Positions 15,625 to 24,686 are shown, counted from the first letter of the stretch. The stretch: DNA of 64,000 nt from a bacterium HR40 (GCA_002898275.1 BEIQ01000004.1:124001-188000); one strand, 5' to 3'. A program made the numbers and translations. Notes: generated by a model from the letters alone, not told the origin.

Positions 15625-16530
15625 CTAGCGCTCGATGGCGATGCCGGCGCGGCGCAAAGCGGTCTGCAGGGCGTGGAAGCCGAGAGCCGCCATCTCGAAG
15701 GGATTGGCGCGCTGCGGATCCTGTTCTGCCTCCACCACCACCCATCCGCGATAGCCGATCTCGCCGAGCAGGCGTGCGAGACCGTCGAAATCCACGCAGC
15801 CCTCCGGGTCGCCCGGGACGGTGAATACGCCCGCCACCACGCCGTCGAGGAAGGACCCGTCGGCGGCCCGCAGGTCGGCGAGCACTGCCGGGCGGACGTT
15901 CTTGCAGTGGACGTGGTTGATGCGGTCGGCCCACCGGCGAATGGTGCGTTCCACCGACCCACCGGCGAAGGTGAGATGACCGGTATCGAGCAACAGCCCG
16001 ACGGAGGGGCCCGTCGTCTCCATGAGCCGATCGATCTCCTCTTCCGTTTCGATCACCGTCCCCATGTGGTGGTGGAAGGTCATGGGGCAGCCCTCGGCGG
16101 CCAGCCAGTCGGCGAGGGCGGTCAGCTTGGCCCCGTAGGCGGCGAAGTCGCCGGGCGACAGACGCGGCCTCCGAGAGAGGGGAATCTCGCGCCGGTTCTG
16201 GACCGTGCCGGTGGTCTCGGCGTAGACGAAGACCCGGACTCCGAGGGCGCGGAACAGGTCGAGCTGGGGCCGTGCCCGTTCCTTTTCCGCTTCGACGCCG
16301 CCGGCGAGCAGCTGACCCGAGAACCAGCCGGTGACGAGCCGCAGACCGTAGCGCGCGAGGAGGCGGCCGAGCGCTTTCGGGTCTGTCGGGAACTTGCCGC
16401 CTTTTTCGACCCCGGCATAGCCGGCGAGGGCCGCCTCTGCCAGGCACTGTTCGAGAGGGATCTGGCCACCGAGTTCGGGCAGGTCGTCGTTCGACCAGCC
16501 GATCGGAGCGATGCCGAGCTGCACCGCCAT
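15625..16530 (-). CDS. iolE: Myo-inosose-2 dehydratase (IolE family)
   Basis: 301 residues, full length for the family. The TIM-barrel xylose-isomerase-like fold shows GIAPIGWSNDDLPELGG at the N-terminus (specific to IolE), GVEKGGKFP, FHHHMGT, LLLDTGHL and HVHCKN, which include the divalent-metal ligands. It dehydrates 2-keto-myo-inositol in inositol catabolism. No other iol gene is in the window, so it may work with distant iol genes or on a different inosose. Confidence 0.85.
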   Translation of the reverse strand: MAVQLGIAPIGWSNDDLPELGGQIPLEQCLAEAALAGYAGVEKGGKFPTDPKALGRLLARYGLRLVTGWFSGQLLAGGVEAEKERARPQLDLFRALGVRVFVYAETTGTVQNRREIPLSRRPRLSPGDFAAYGAKLTALADWLAAEGCPMTFHHHMGTVIETEEEIDRLMETTGPSVGLLLDTGHLTFAGGSVERTIRRWADRINHVHCKNVRPAVLADLRAADGSFLDGVVAGVFTVPGDPEGCVDFDGLARLLGEIGYRGWVVVEAEQDPQRANPFEMAALGFHALQTALRRAGIAIER

Positions 16531-16613
16531 CGATGCTCTCCCCTTGCTGGGCTCGCCAGGCCATGGCCGACGGCCCGTCGCCGATCAAGGGCCTCGCCCG
16601 CCGCAGCGGTGCC

Positions 16614-17591
16614 TCAGCCCCTGCGGGCGAGCCAGCGCCGGCGCACCAAATCGAGCGCGAGATTGGTGGCGGATCGGCGCGGGATGTGGTCGAGACGATA
16701 GGCCTTGCCGGTGGCGATGGCCTCGGCGGCCGCAAGTCCGCTCTCGATGGCGGGACCGATGCCCTCGCCGAGATCGACGGTGGCGAGACCAGCCGCATCG
16801 CCCACGAGATAGATCCCGTCGCGCGCCGGCGCCGGGCCGTCGGCCCGCAGATAGTAGGTGTAGCCGCCGGGACGACGCTCTCCGGCCGCGAGCAAGCCGC
16901 GCCGGCGGAGGCGCTCGACCAGCCTCTCGAAGTGCCGCCAGATACTGTCCTGTTTGGCCTTGAGCGGCTCGGCCAGGGCTCCGACACCGATGTTGATCCA
17001 GCCGTCGGCCTTGGGGATGTACCAATAGTAGCCGGGAAAGCCGTCGTCGAAAAACCAGAAGTGGCACCGCCGGTCGCGCACCTCGTGCGGGAATTCCTCC
17101 TCGAGCGCCGTGATTTGCCGACTCCGCTCGTGGCGCGAGCGATCCCGGAAGAAGGTGCGGTGGACGGGGCAGGAGGTCCCGCCAGCCCCGACCAGGACGT
17201 CGCAGCTGAAGGTGCCGTCCACCACATAGCGGCCATGGCGCCGTTCGATGCTGCGCACCCGGTGGGGGATGACTTCGACTGCCGAGCGAGCGAGCAGGAA
17301 GGCGTCGAATTCGCAGCGACGGATCGAGATCTGCGGGCTGGGCAGCGGCAAGGTGAAGCGCCGGAAGTGGAAATCGAAGCGATCGATCCACAGCCAGCCG
17401 TGGGGATAGTCGGCGGGCAGGAGGCCGAGGGCCCGAGCCGCCGCTTGGGTGACGAGTCCGCCGCAGAGTTTGGTGCGCGGGAAGGTGTCGCGGTCCAAAA
17501 CGAGGCAGTCGATGCCGCGACGCCTGAGGCCGAAAGCGCAGCTCGAGCCGCCAGGTCCGCCCCCGACGATGAGCACGTCCACGTGTCTCAC
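16614..17591 (-). CDS. FAD-dependent oxidoreductase, geranylgeranyl reductase family
   Basis: 325 residues from GTG 17591, which overlaps the methyltransferase stop (GTGA). An N-terminal dinucleotide-binding motif (VDVLIVGGGPGGSS) and the FAD-binding C-terminal motif YLVGDAAGLATVDLGEGIGPAIESG place it in the GG-reductase/PHBH-like flavoprotein group, together with TKLCGGL and GYYWYIPKADG. Such enzymes reduce isoprenoid or lipid double bonds. Tight coupling to a CFA-like methyltransferase suggests a joint lipid-tail modification. Confidence 0.8.
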   Translation of the reverse strand: MRHVDVLIVGGGPGGSSCAFGLRRRGIDCLVLDRDTFPRTKLCGGLVTQAAARALGLLPADYPHGWLWIDRFDFHFRRFTLPLPSPQISIRRCEFDAFLLARSAVEVIPHRVRSIERRHGRYVVDGTFSCDVLVGAGGTSCPVHRTFFRDRSRHERSRQITALEEEFPHEVRDRRCHFWFFDDGFPGYYWYIPKADGWINIGVGALAEPLKAKQDSIWRHFERLVERLRRRGLLAAGERRPGGYTYYLRADGPAPARDGIYLVGDAAGLATVDLGEGIGPAIESGLAAAEAIATGKAYRLDHIPRRSATNLALDLVRRRWLARRG

Positions 17592-18892
17592 GCCGCCTCT
17601 CCACGCGGCCAGAACTCCATGGGCGGTGTCGGGGTCGCCGGATCGTAGAGGAAGTCCCGAGTGGGCGCCCAACCTTCGGGGCGGCGACCTTTGACGAAGA
17701 CGATATGACAGAGGTCGAGGCCGGATTCGAACGTCTCTACGGTTCCCGAGAGATAGAGCGTCCAGATCCGTCGGAAGCGTTCGTCGAACACGTCGGGGTC
17801 GAGAGCTTGGATCTCCGCCCAATGGCGTTCGAGATTGGTGAGCCAGCAGGCGACGGTCTTTTGGTAGTGCGGCCAAAGGTTCTCGACATCGAGCACATTG
17901 AGGCCGAAGCGGTCCATCATCCGCAGCGTGAGTGGCAGACTCGGCAGATGGCCTCCCGGGAAGATGTACTTCAGCGTCAGATATTCGGTCATCTCTCGCA
18001 CCATCTTGAAGGTGCTGGAAAGGACGCCGATCCCGCCCGGTTTCAGGCACACCGCGATGCTGCGGATCCAGCTGGCGTAGCCATGGTAGCCGACATGTTC
18101 GTAGACCCCGATCGACACGTACCGATCGTAGCGTTCCGGCTCCTCGACGAGCTGGCGATGATCCTTTTCCAGGATGCGGATGTCGGCCGCCCCGTGGCGG
18201 CGGAAGCGTTCGGCCATGTAGGCGTTCTGGCGCGGCACCGGATTGTAGACGGTGACGTGACAGCCATAGCGCTTGCGCATGAGCAGCGGCATATAACCCC
18301 AGCCCGCCCCGACCTCCACCACCTCGAGCCCGGGTGCAAGCCGCATTTTGCGCGCGATATAGTCGTAGTTCTGGACCTTGGCCTGGTCGAGGGAATTGGT
18401 GCCAGGCGGCCAGTATCCCTCCGAATAGCCCACGGTCTCGCCGAGGAGGTATTCGAAGAAACGCGGGTCGAGCCCATAGTGATAGATGGCATTCGCCTGG
18501 GCGCGGGCGAGGTCGCGGTTGCTCTGCCGCCATTCCTGCAGCACTTGTTGCAGGGTGACCCAGGGATTGCGCATGAGCACCGCGGCAAGAGGGCCGCGGG
18601 CATAGCGGCTGCCGAGGGCGTCGTGACCGAGGCGGGCGAGCTGGACGATCGGCCGATCGCCCTCGAAGTCCACCTCTTGGTCGATGTAGGATTCGAACAG
18701 ACCCTGGTAGAAGCGCCAGAAGGAGCGTCGTTCGGCGCGCGGCGTGCGGAAACGAATGCGCACGTCGGCGGCCGCGGCGCCGGCGAAGTAGCGGCTGCGC
18801 TCGCCGTTCGCCCACTCCACCTCGAGGGTGAGGAGGCGACTCTTCCGAGTGAGATAGCGGAAGATCCGGTCGAGCCCGCGCCGCGCCAGCAT
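17588..18892 (-). CDS. CFA-synthase-like SAM methyltransferase with altered active site
   Basis: 434 residues, with strong ribosome-binding site GGGAGGAG. It aligns through the whole catalytic part with cyclopropane-fatty-acid synthases: YHYGLDPRFFEYLLG, VVEVGAGWGY (SAM loop), YEHVGYHGY, KYIFPGGHLPS and the C-terminal RRIWTLYL. At the position of the E. coli Cfa bicarbonate-site Cys (YSCGYW) it has Glu (YSEGYW), and the His of the LLHT motif is Ser (LSST). These changes suggest a methyl or methylene transfer to unsaturated acyl chains that does not end in a normal cyclopropane. First gene of a two-gene unit with the FAD oxidoreductase. Confidence 0.82.
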   Translation of the reverse strand: MLARRGLDRIFRYLTRKSRLLTLEVEWANGERSRYFAGAAAADVRIRFRTPRAERRSFWRFYQGLFESYIDQEVDFEGDRPIVQLARLGHDALGSRYARGPLAAVLMRNPWVTLQQVLQEWRQSNRDLARAQANAIYHYGLDPRFFEYLLGETVGYSEGYWPPGTNSLDQAKVQNYDYIARKMRLAPGLEVVEVGAGWGYMPLLMRKRYGCHVTVYNPVPRQNAYMAERFRRHGAADIRILEKDHRQLVEEPERYDRYVSIGVYEHVGYHGYASWIRSIAVCLKPGGIGVLSSTFKMVREMTEYLTLKYIFPGGHLPSLPLTLRMMDRFGLNVLDVENLWPHYQKTVACWLTNLERHWAEIQALDPDVFDERFRRIWTLYLSGTVETFESGLDLCHIVFVKGRRPEGWAPTRDFLYDPATPTPPMEFWPRGEAA

Positions 18893-18984
18893 GATGGCCG
18901 TCTCCTCCCTGGGTCTTGTTTCGCGCTCGCGCCTTATCTAGCCGCACCGCGGCGGCTCCGGCAACGGCCGCGGGCCGCCGTCCC

Positions 18985-21225
18985 CTAGGCCACTGCGGAG
19001 GGCGAGCTCAGAAGCGAGTCCGGATCGATGCCGAAGGCGGGCGCCCCGTAGACGAGATAGGCGCTTCCCGCCAGCCCCGCTTGCGCCACCGCTGGAGCGC
19101 CGATCAAGAGATCGGCGTATCCGTCGCCGTCGATGTCTCCCGCTCCGCCAAAGGAAAAGCCGGCATAGCCGTCGCGGCGGGTCCCCAAGAGGGTGCAGCC
19201 GCGGCTGCCATCGAGCGTGCCGAGATCGAGGCTTGCCGGAAACGGCCCGCCATGGCCGAGGACGAGATAGGCCTTGCCCTCGCCGCCGGCGTTGCCAGGA
19301 TCGGCGTAGCGCGCACCGATCAGCACATCGTCGAAGCCGTCGCCGTTGACATCGCCGGCTGCAGCCACAGCGCGTCCGGTGCCATCGAGCGGCGCCAGGC
19401 CCTCCATGACAAAGCCGATCCGGCCATCGACATCGGCGAGGTCGACGAACGGCGGAAAGCCGTCGCCGCGGCCGAAGAGGAGATAGGCCGCACCTTGGGA
19501 TTGGCCGCTCGCGCCGACGTGGCCGTAGGCGCCGATCAGAATGTCGTCGAAGCCGTCGCCGTTGACGTCGCCCGCTCCGGCCAACGCGAAGCCGACGAAG
19601 TCGCCCGCGGCCGCACCGCCGACGACGAAGCCGCGACGGCCATCGAAATCGGAGGGAGCGAGGGTCGCCGGGAGCGGATCGGAGGTGCCGAAGACGACAT
19701 ACACCGCTCCCGCGTTGGTCCGCTCCAGGGGGTCGGCATCGGGTGCGCCCACCGCGAAGTCGGCCAAGCCGTCGGCGTTGAGATCTCCGAGCAGGGCGAC
19801 ACTGCGCCCCAGCTGGTCGAAGCGAGCACCGCCCTCGATGCGCAGGCCAGTCGCGCCATCGAGCCCGGCGAGGCGCTCTTCGATTCCGTCGCGCCCGCCG
19901 AACAGCAGATAGGAGAGGCCGCCGCTGTAGCGCGCATAGTCGGCTTCGGCGAGGCGAGCGCCGAGGAGCAGATCGGCGAAACCATCGCCGTTGACGTCGG
20001 CACCTCCGGCTACCGATCGGCCGAGTTCGTCGCCGGCGGCGAGGCCGTCGATACGCGCCAAGCGGGAAGAGGACAGCGCTTCGATCGCTCCCGACGGCGG
20101 CCGTTCGCCGCCGAGCAGCAGATAGACGGCCCCGCTGTCGACGCCACCGCCATCGACCCCGATGGCCCCGATCGCGAGGTCGGCATAGCCGTGGCCATTG
20201 ACATCGCCTGCCGCCGCGAGCGAGGTGCCGAGATGGTCGCCGGTAGCCGCCCCATCGAGGCGGACGACCCGGGGGTCGGCATCGAGGGCGATGCGGTCGG
20301 GTAGCCGCTCGCCGTTGCCGAAAACGAGGAATACCGCACCTCGCGCCCCGGATCCCGCCTCGGGGGCACCGATCGCCACATCGCCAAAGCCGTCGCCGTC
20401 GATATCGCCCACGAAGGCGAGGGCGAGGCCGGTACGGTCGCCGATCGTCACGCCCGCAAAGATGGTGCCCACGCCGTCGGCCAGATGCTGCGAATCGAGC
20501 GGCAGCGGGCAGAGAGGAGGGGGTGGCCCGGTGTCGACGAGCAGGCTGAGGTCGGCGAAGTTGCGGTCGCGGTAGTCCAGGTCCTCGAAGGCAAGCCAGG
20601 TCTGGCCGGGCTTGGGGCCCGCTGCCGCGAGCACGTGTTCGACGCCATCCGGGTTGAGGGGATTGGCAGCGGTGCCGTCGTCGGTGGGATCGCTAGTGAA
20701 GAAGAGCCGACCTCGCACTTTGGTGCGTCCGTCTTCGTCCTCGTGGACGAGGCGGAGGTGACGAGGATCGGTGGCGAGCGTCGCATCCTCGCCGGTGCGG
20801 CGGTCGATCAGGCGGAAGCCGTCGCGCTCGGCGAACAGTTCTGGCGGATTGCGGCGAAAACCGTTCTGGACGAGGAGGAGCCCGAACTTCTGTCCGGGCG
20901 CGAGAGCCCCCGCGCCATAGATCTCGGAGAGGCGTACGCTGTCGCCAGGGAGGAGGGGTCCCCGCCCGTCCCGCTCGCGGGGCTCCGTAGGATCGGGGCG
21001 AGCGTCGCTGACATCGGCCCACACCAGGCGCGGATCGCGCAGCCGGCCGTCGCGGTCGACGAGGAAGACGAAGAGGCTGTTATGGAACCCCGCCCGCTCG
21101 TCGAGATAGGTGAGGGTGGCATCGCCGTGGGCACCGACACGGAGGCGCGATGCCGCGACACCGCGAATGGTCTCGAGATCGATTTTGCGCCGAGTGACGA
21201 CGGGTAACGGACCCGACGGCTCCAT
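18985..21225 (-). CDS. DUF4114 + seven-FG-GAP beta-propeller protein
   Basis: 746 residues. The N-terminal part (about 30-230) matches DUF4114 (FHNSLFVFLVDRDG and WLAFEDLDYRDRNFADLSL, the latter resembling the calcium-site FED-DRDFND block). From about residue 245 there are seven FG-GAP repeats, each with a calcium-loop of the form D-[IVL]-[ND]-G-[DH]-G-x-x-D followed by IGA (for example GDIDGDGFGD, GDVNGDGFDD), which predicts a seven-bladed integrin-like propeller. No classical signal peptide is visible; secretion by a type I system is possible. The C-terminus has no PEP-CTERM motif. Likely a surface or extracellular adhesion protein; the ligand is unknown. Confidence 0.85.
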   Translation of the reverse strand: MEPSGPLPVVTRRKIDLETIRGVAASRLRVGAHGDATLTYLDERAGFHNSLFVFLVDRDGRLRDPRLVWADVSDARPDPTEPRERDGRGPLLPGDSVRLSEIYGAGALAPGQKFGLLLVQNGFRRNPPELFAERDGFRLIDRRTGEDATLATDPRHLRLVHEDEDGRTKVRGRLFFTSDPTDDGTAANPLNPDGVEHVLAAAGPKPGQTWLAFEDLDYRDRNFADLSLLVDTGPPPPLCPLPLDSQHLADGVGTIFAGVTIGDRTGLALAFVGDIDGDGFGDVAIGAPEAGSGARGAVFLVFGNGERLPDRIALDADPRVVRLDGAATGDHLGTSLAAAGDVNGHGYADLAIGAIGVDGGGVDSGAVYLLLGGERPPSGAIEALSSSRLARIDGLAAGDELGRSVAGGADVNGDGFADLLLGARLAEADYARYSGGLSYLLFGGRDGIEERLAGLDGATGLRIEGGARFDQLGRSVALLGDLNADGLADFAVGAPDADPLERTNAGAVYVVFGTSDPLPATLAPSDFDGRRGFVVGGAAAGDFVGFALAGAGDVNGDGFDDILIGAYGHVGASGQSQGAAYLLFGRGDGFPPFVDLADVDGRIGFVMEGLAPLDGTGRAVAAAGDVNGDGFDDVLIGARYADPGNAGGEGKAYLVLGHGGPFPASLDLGTLDGSRGCTLLGTRRDGYAGFSFGGAGDIDGDGYADLLIGAPAVAQAGLAGSAYLVYGAPAFGIDPDSLLSSPSAVA

Positions 21226-21266
21226 CTCGCATCGCTCCCTGGTCGCAAGCGCGCAACCCTGAAGCG

Positions 21267-21295
21267 AATTTATTGCGAAAGGGATTTTACTGCAA
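21267..21295 (-). promoter_or_regulatory. Candidate promoter of the FG-GAP gene
   Basis: On the minus strand TTGCAG (21295-21290), a 17-base spacer and TAAATT (21272-21267). The stretch is unusually AT-rich for this genome and lies 42 bases upstream of the ATG. The -35 is weak, so this is only a candidate. Confidence 0.4.
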
Positions 21296-21318
21296 GGCGA
21301 ACAACCCTGCCCACCGGC

Positions 21319-21864
21319 TCAATCGAGCCGATGGAGGGTGGCGCGATAGCGCTTCCAACGGTCGATATAGACCTGGGCGCCGCGCCTCATGCGTTCGAGC
21401 TGGTCGGTGCGGACTTCGCCCACGATCCGGGCGGGAACTCCCATCGCCAGGCGCCGGTCGGGGATCTCCATGCCTTCGGGAACGAGACAGCCCGCCGCGA
21501 TCAGGCACTCGCAGCCGATGCGAGCGCCCGAGAGGATGGTGGCGCCGATCCCGATCAAGGAGCCGTCGCCGATGGTGCAGCCGTGGACCACGGCCGAATG
21601 GCCCACCGTCACGAAGCGGCCGATCTCCACCGGAAAGCCGGGATCGGTATGGAGCACGCAGCCGTCCTGGATATTGCTGCCCTCGCCGACGACGATGGGC
21701 TCGCCGTCACCGCGCAGCACCGCCCCGAACCAGACGCTCGCATCCTTCGCCAGCCGCACCCGGCCGATCACCACCGCCGTCGGGGCAATGAAGCATCCCT
21801 CGACCGCGAGCTCGGGTTCGATTCCCTCGAGAGCGAAGCGCAAGGGCCGTCTCCCCGCTTCCAC
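21319..21864 (-). CDS. Gamma-carbonic-anhydrase-like hexapeptide-repeat protein
   Basis: 181 residues from GTG 21864; TTG 21843, preceded by GGGGAG, is an alternative start. The protein is built of left-handed beta-helix hexapeptide repeats (VVIGRVRLAKDASVWFGAVLRGD, IGRFVTVGHSAVVHGC). Metal-site residues of the gamma-CA family are present: QDGCVLHTD and GHSAVVHG give the three His. Many bacterial members (YrdA/PaaY-like) have weak or no carbonic anhydrase activity, so the reaction is uncertain. Confidence 0.9.
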   Translation of the reverse strand: MEAGRRPLRFALEGIEPELAVEGCFIAPTAVVIGRVRLAKDASVWFGAVLRGDGEPIVVGEGSNIQDGCVLHTDPGFPVEIGRFVTVGHSAVVHGCTIGDGSLIGIGATILSGARIGCECLIAAGCLVPEGMEIPDRRLAMGVPARIVGEVRTDQLERMRRGAQVYIDRWKRYRATLHRLD

Positions 21865-21919
21865 CGCGCTGCCTCTTTCCCGTTCCCTCTGCCGCCGTCA
21901 ACCGGCGCTTCTCCACCTC

Positions 21920-21947
21920 TTGCGACGGCGCCGGCGGGCGCTATGAG
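21920..21947 (+). promoter_or_regulatory. Candidate promoter for pdxJ
   Basis: TTGCGA (21920-21925), 16-base spacer, TATGAG (21942-21947), 26 bases before the pdxJ ATG. The gene upstream runs the other way, so a promoter must lie in this 109-base gap; the match to consensus is modest. Confidence 0.3.
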
Positions 21948-21973
21948 ATGCCCGGGGCGTCCGGAAGAGCGGT

Positions 21974-22705
21974 ATGTCGCGTATTCGCCTCGGCGTGAAC
22001 ATCGACCACATCGCCACCTTGCGCAACGCGCGCGGTGGTAGCCATCCGGACCCGCTGCGCGCGGCGCGGATGATCCGGGCAGCCGGCGGCGATCAGGTCA
22101 CCGCGCATCTGCGCGAGGACCGGCGGCACATCACCGATGCCGACATGGAGCGTCTCGTCGCCAGCGCCGATCTCCCGGTCAACATGGAGATGGCGGCGAC
22201 AGCCGAAATGCTCGCCATTGCCCTGCGCTTGCGGCCGCATGCCTGCTGCATCGTACCGGAGCGGCGCGAGGAGCGTACCACCGAAAGCGGCCTCGATGTG
22301 CTGCGCGGCGAGGCGAGCCTGTGCCAGATGGTGCCGCGCCTTCGCGCGGCCGGCATCCGCGTGTCGCTGTTCGTCGATCCCGACGAGGAACAGCTGCGGG
22401 CAGCGGCGCGGGTGGGGGCGGATGCTGTCGAGTTGCACACCGGCACCTATGCGCTGGCTCGAGGGGCGGCGCGCGAGAAGGAGCTCGAACGGCTGCGGCG
22501 GGGAGCGGCGCTCGTGCGGGAGCTCGGCCTCGAATGTCACGCCGGGCACGGTCTCGACTACGACAATGTCTCGGCGGTGGCGGCCATTCCCGAGGTGGTC
22601 GAGCTCAACATCGGGCATTTCCTCATTGGCGAGGCGATCTTCGTCGGCTTCACCGAATCCGTCCGCCGCATGCGCCGGCTCATGGATGCGGCGCGGGGCG
22701 CATGA
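21974..22705 (+). CDS. pdxJ: Pyridoxine 5'-phosphate synthase
   Basis: 243 residues, full length. Motifs [16 protein letters not shown] at the N-terminus, [44 protein letters not shown] and [12 protein letters not shown] cover the phosphate and substrate sites of the TIM barrel. It condenses 1-deoxyxylulose 5-phosphate with 3-amino-2-oxopropyl phosphate in vitamin B6 synthesis. It starts the pdxJ-acpS-lepB-rnc-era-recO cluster typical of alphaproteobacteria; GGAAGAG precedes the ATG. Confidence 0.96.
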   Translation: MSRIRLGVNIDHIATLRNARGGSHPDPLRAARMIRAAGGDQVTAHLREDRRHITDADMERLVASADLPVNMEMAATAEMLAIALRLRPHACCIVPERREERTTESGLDVLRGEASLCQMVPRLRAAGIRVSLFVDPDEEQLRAAARVGADAVELHTGTYALARGAAREKELERLRRGAALVRELGLECHAGHGLDYDNVSAVAAIPEVVELNIGHFLIGEAIFVGFTESVRRMRRLMDAARGA

Positions 22706-23115
22706 TCCTCGGCATCGGCAACGACCTCGTCGACATTCGGCGCATCGAGCGGGTGCTCGAGCGGTTCGGCGAGCGCTTCACCCACCGTGTCTTCACCGCC
22801 GGCGAGCGAGCCAGGGCCGACCGCCGCTTGCGCCGTGCCGACACTTACGCCAAGCGTTACGCCGCCAAGGAGGCGTGTGCCAAGGCGCTCGGCACCGGTT
22901 TCCGGCACGGTGTGTACTGGCGCGACATCGAGGTGGTGAACTTGCCATCCGGCAAGCCGACTCTCCGCCTGCATGCGGGCGCCCGGGAGCGATTGGAGCA
23001 GATGCTGCCGCCCGGCTGCGAGGCGGTGATCGAGCTCACGCTGAGCGACGAATATCCGCTCGCCCAGGCGATCGTGGTGATCGAAGCGCGACCGGCGGGG
23101 AGCGACGGACGGTGA
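22702..23115 (+). CDS. acpS: Holo-[acyl-carrier-protein] synthase
   Basis: 137 residues, starting at ATG 22702 with ATGA overlap to pdx[14 protein letters not shown] holds the Mg-binding Asp, and [16 protein letters not shown] the second metal ligand Glu. It transfers the phosphopantetheine arm from CoA to the Ser of AcpP, which is encoded about 12.7 kb downstream. Confidence 0.95.
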   Translation: MILGIGNDLVDIRRIERVLERFGERFTHRVFTAGERARADRRLRRADTYAKRYAAKEACAKALGTGFRHGVYWRDIEVVNLPSGKPTLRLHAGARERLEQMLPPGCEAVIELTLSDEYPLAQAIVVIEARPAGSDGR

Positions 23116-23239
23116 CCACCGTCGAGTCCCGTCTTGCCTTCTTTCGGGCACGGGCCATTTGGCGCCTGCGCGCGGCCGGCGATGGAAGGCCGCATCTTCG
23201 GGACATACGACCATCGAGCCGATGTACGAGCCTGCGACG

Positions 23240-23971
23240 ATGACCGAGCGGAAATCCGGAAGTCTCCGCGAGACCGTCCGGACCATCCTCTATGCCGTCC
23301 TCATTGCCCTGGCGATCCGCACGCTCGCCTTCGAGCCTTTCAACATTCCGTCGGGCTCGATGAAGCCGACGCTGCTCGTCGGCGACTATTTGTTCGTCTC
23401 CAAGTTCAGCTACGGCTACAGCCGCTATTCTCTCCCCTTCGATCTCGGCTGGTGGTCGGGCCGGATCTTCGAGCGGCTGCCGGAGCGGGGCGATGTCGTC
23501 GTCTTCAAGCTGCCGACCGACAATCGCACCGACTATATCAAGCGGGTGATCGGGCTTCCGGGCGATCGGGTGCAGGTGGTCAACGGCGTTCTGCAGCTCA
23601 ACGGCGAGCCGGTGCGGCTCGAGTCGGTGGGCGAGTTCGCCGACAGCGAGGACGGATTCCAGATGCGGGCGGCCATGTACCGCGAGTATCTGCCGGGCGG
23701 GCGTTCGCATCTCGTGCTCGACCTGACCCGCTACGGCCGGCTCGACGACACCCCTGTTTTCGAAGTGCCGCCGGGCCATCTTTTCGTGATGGGCGACAAT
23801 CGCGACAACTCCGTCGACAGCCGCGCCGATGTCGGCTTCGTGCCCGTGGAGAACTTGATCGGCCGTGCCGAAATCCTCTTCTTCTCGGTCAACGGCGAAG
23901 CCCGGTGGTGGGAGGTCTGGAAGTGGCCGTGGGCCATTCGCTGGGACCGTCTCTTCAAGCTCATCGAATAG
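23240..23971 (+). CDS. lepB: Signal peptidase I
   Basis: About 243 residues from ATG 23240 (MTERKSG); upstream ATGs at 23222 and 23159 are in frame but the protein family starts with the short basic stretch before the membrane anchor (TILYAVLIALAIRTLAF). Catalytic Ser is in PSGSMKPTL and catalytic Lys in YIKRVIGLPGD; the box GDNRDNSVDSR is the family signature. It cleaves Sec/Tat signal peptides on the periplasmic side of the inner membrane. It might also be the enzyme that would cut the internal AxA site of the kinase-barrel fusion. Confidence 0.95.
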   Translation: MTERKSGSLRETVRTILYAVLIALAIRTLAFEPFNIPSGSMKPTLLVGDYLFVSKFSYGYSRYSLPFDLGWWSGRIFERLPERGDVVVFKLPTDNRTDYIKRVIGLPGDRVQVVNGVLQLNGEPVRLESVGEFADSEDGFQMRAAMYREYLPGGRSHLVLDLTRYGRLDDTPVFEVPPGHLFVMGDNRDNSVDSRADVGFVPVENLIGRAEILFFSVNGEARWWEVWKWPWAIRWDRLFKLIE

Positions 23972-23978
23972 CCCCGCC

Positions 23979-24686
23979 TTGCCTCCTTCGCGCGGTGACG
24001 CCAGCGAGGCCAGGCTGGCGGCGCTGGAACAGGCCCTCGGTCATCGCTTCCGCGACCGCAGCCTTCTGATCGAAGCGCTCACCCACGCGAGTGCCGCTGG
24101 TCCCGGCAGACCGAGCAACGAAAGGCTCGAGTTCCTCGGCGATCGGGTGCTCGGGCTCGTCGTCGCCCGTCTGTTGATCGAGGCCTTTCCCCAGGATCCG
24201 GAAGGCGCCCTCGGCAAGCGCCTCGCCCATCTCGTGGATCGTCGCACCCTCGCGAGGATCGCCCAGGAACTGCCGATCCGCGATGCCATCCGCATGTCGC
24301 GCGGCGAGGAGTGTTCGGGAGGGCGGGACAACCCCGGAATTCTCGCCGACTGTCTGGAGGCGCTCATCGCCGCGCTCTTCCTCGATGGCGGCCTGCAGAC
24401 GGCGGAGGCGTTCGTGCGCCGGCACTGGCATGAGCGGATTGCGAAGCTCGTCGAGCCGCCTCGCGATCCCAAGACAGCGCTCCAGGAATGGGCGCAGGGG
24501 CATGGACTCCCGCGGCCGGAATACCAACTCCTAGACATCGCGGGGCCGCCCCACGCGCCGGCCTTCCGGGTGCAGGCGAGCCTTCCGGGATTTCCTCCGA
24601 CCGTGGCCACGGGCCCGTCGCGGCGGCGCGCGGAACAGCAGGCGGCTGCCCAATTGCTCGCCATGATACGGAATGCACGCCCATGA
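23979..24686 (+). CDS. rnc: Ribonuclease III
   Basis: 235 residues from a TTG start at 23979, 7 bases after the lepB stop. No ATG or GTG is available in frame between the lepB stop and the first conserved block (LEQALGHRFRD); the next upstream ATG (23865) would lie inside lepB. The signature NERLEFLGDRVLGLV and the acidic ADCLEALIAALFLDGG give the Mg-binding catalytic residues; the C-terminal dsRNA-binding domain starts at about residue 160 (DPKTALQEWAQ). It processes rRNA precursors and other double-stranded RNA. Confidence 0.93.
   Translation: MPPSRGDASEARLAALEQALGHRFRDRSLLIEALTHASAAGPGRPSNERLEFLGDRVLGLVVARLLIEAFPQDPEGALGKRLAHLVDRRTLARIAQELPIRDAIRMSRGEECSGGRDNPGILADCLEALIAALFLDGGLQTAEAFVRRHWHERIAKLVEPPRDPKTALQEWAQGHGLPRPEYQLLDIAGPPHAPAFRVQASLPGFPPTVATGPSRRRAEQQAAAQLLAMIRNARP

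Noticed and set aside
18985-21225. FG-GAP protein as a PEP-CTERM substrate of the nearby polysaccharide/XrtA-type locus
   Set aside because: Its C-terminus ends LLSSPSAVA without a PEP motif, membrane helix or basic tail.
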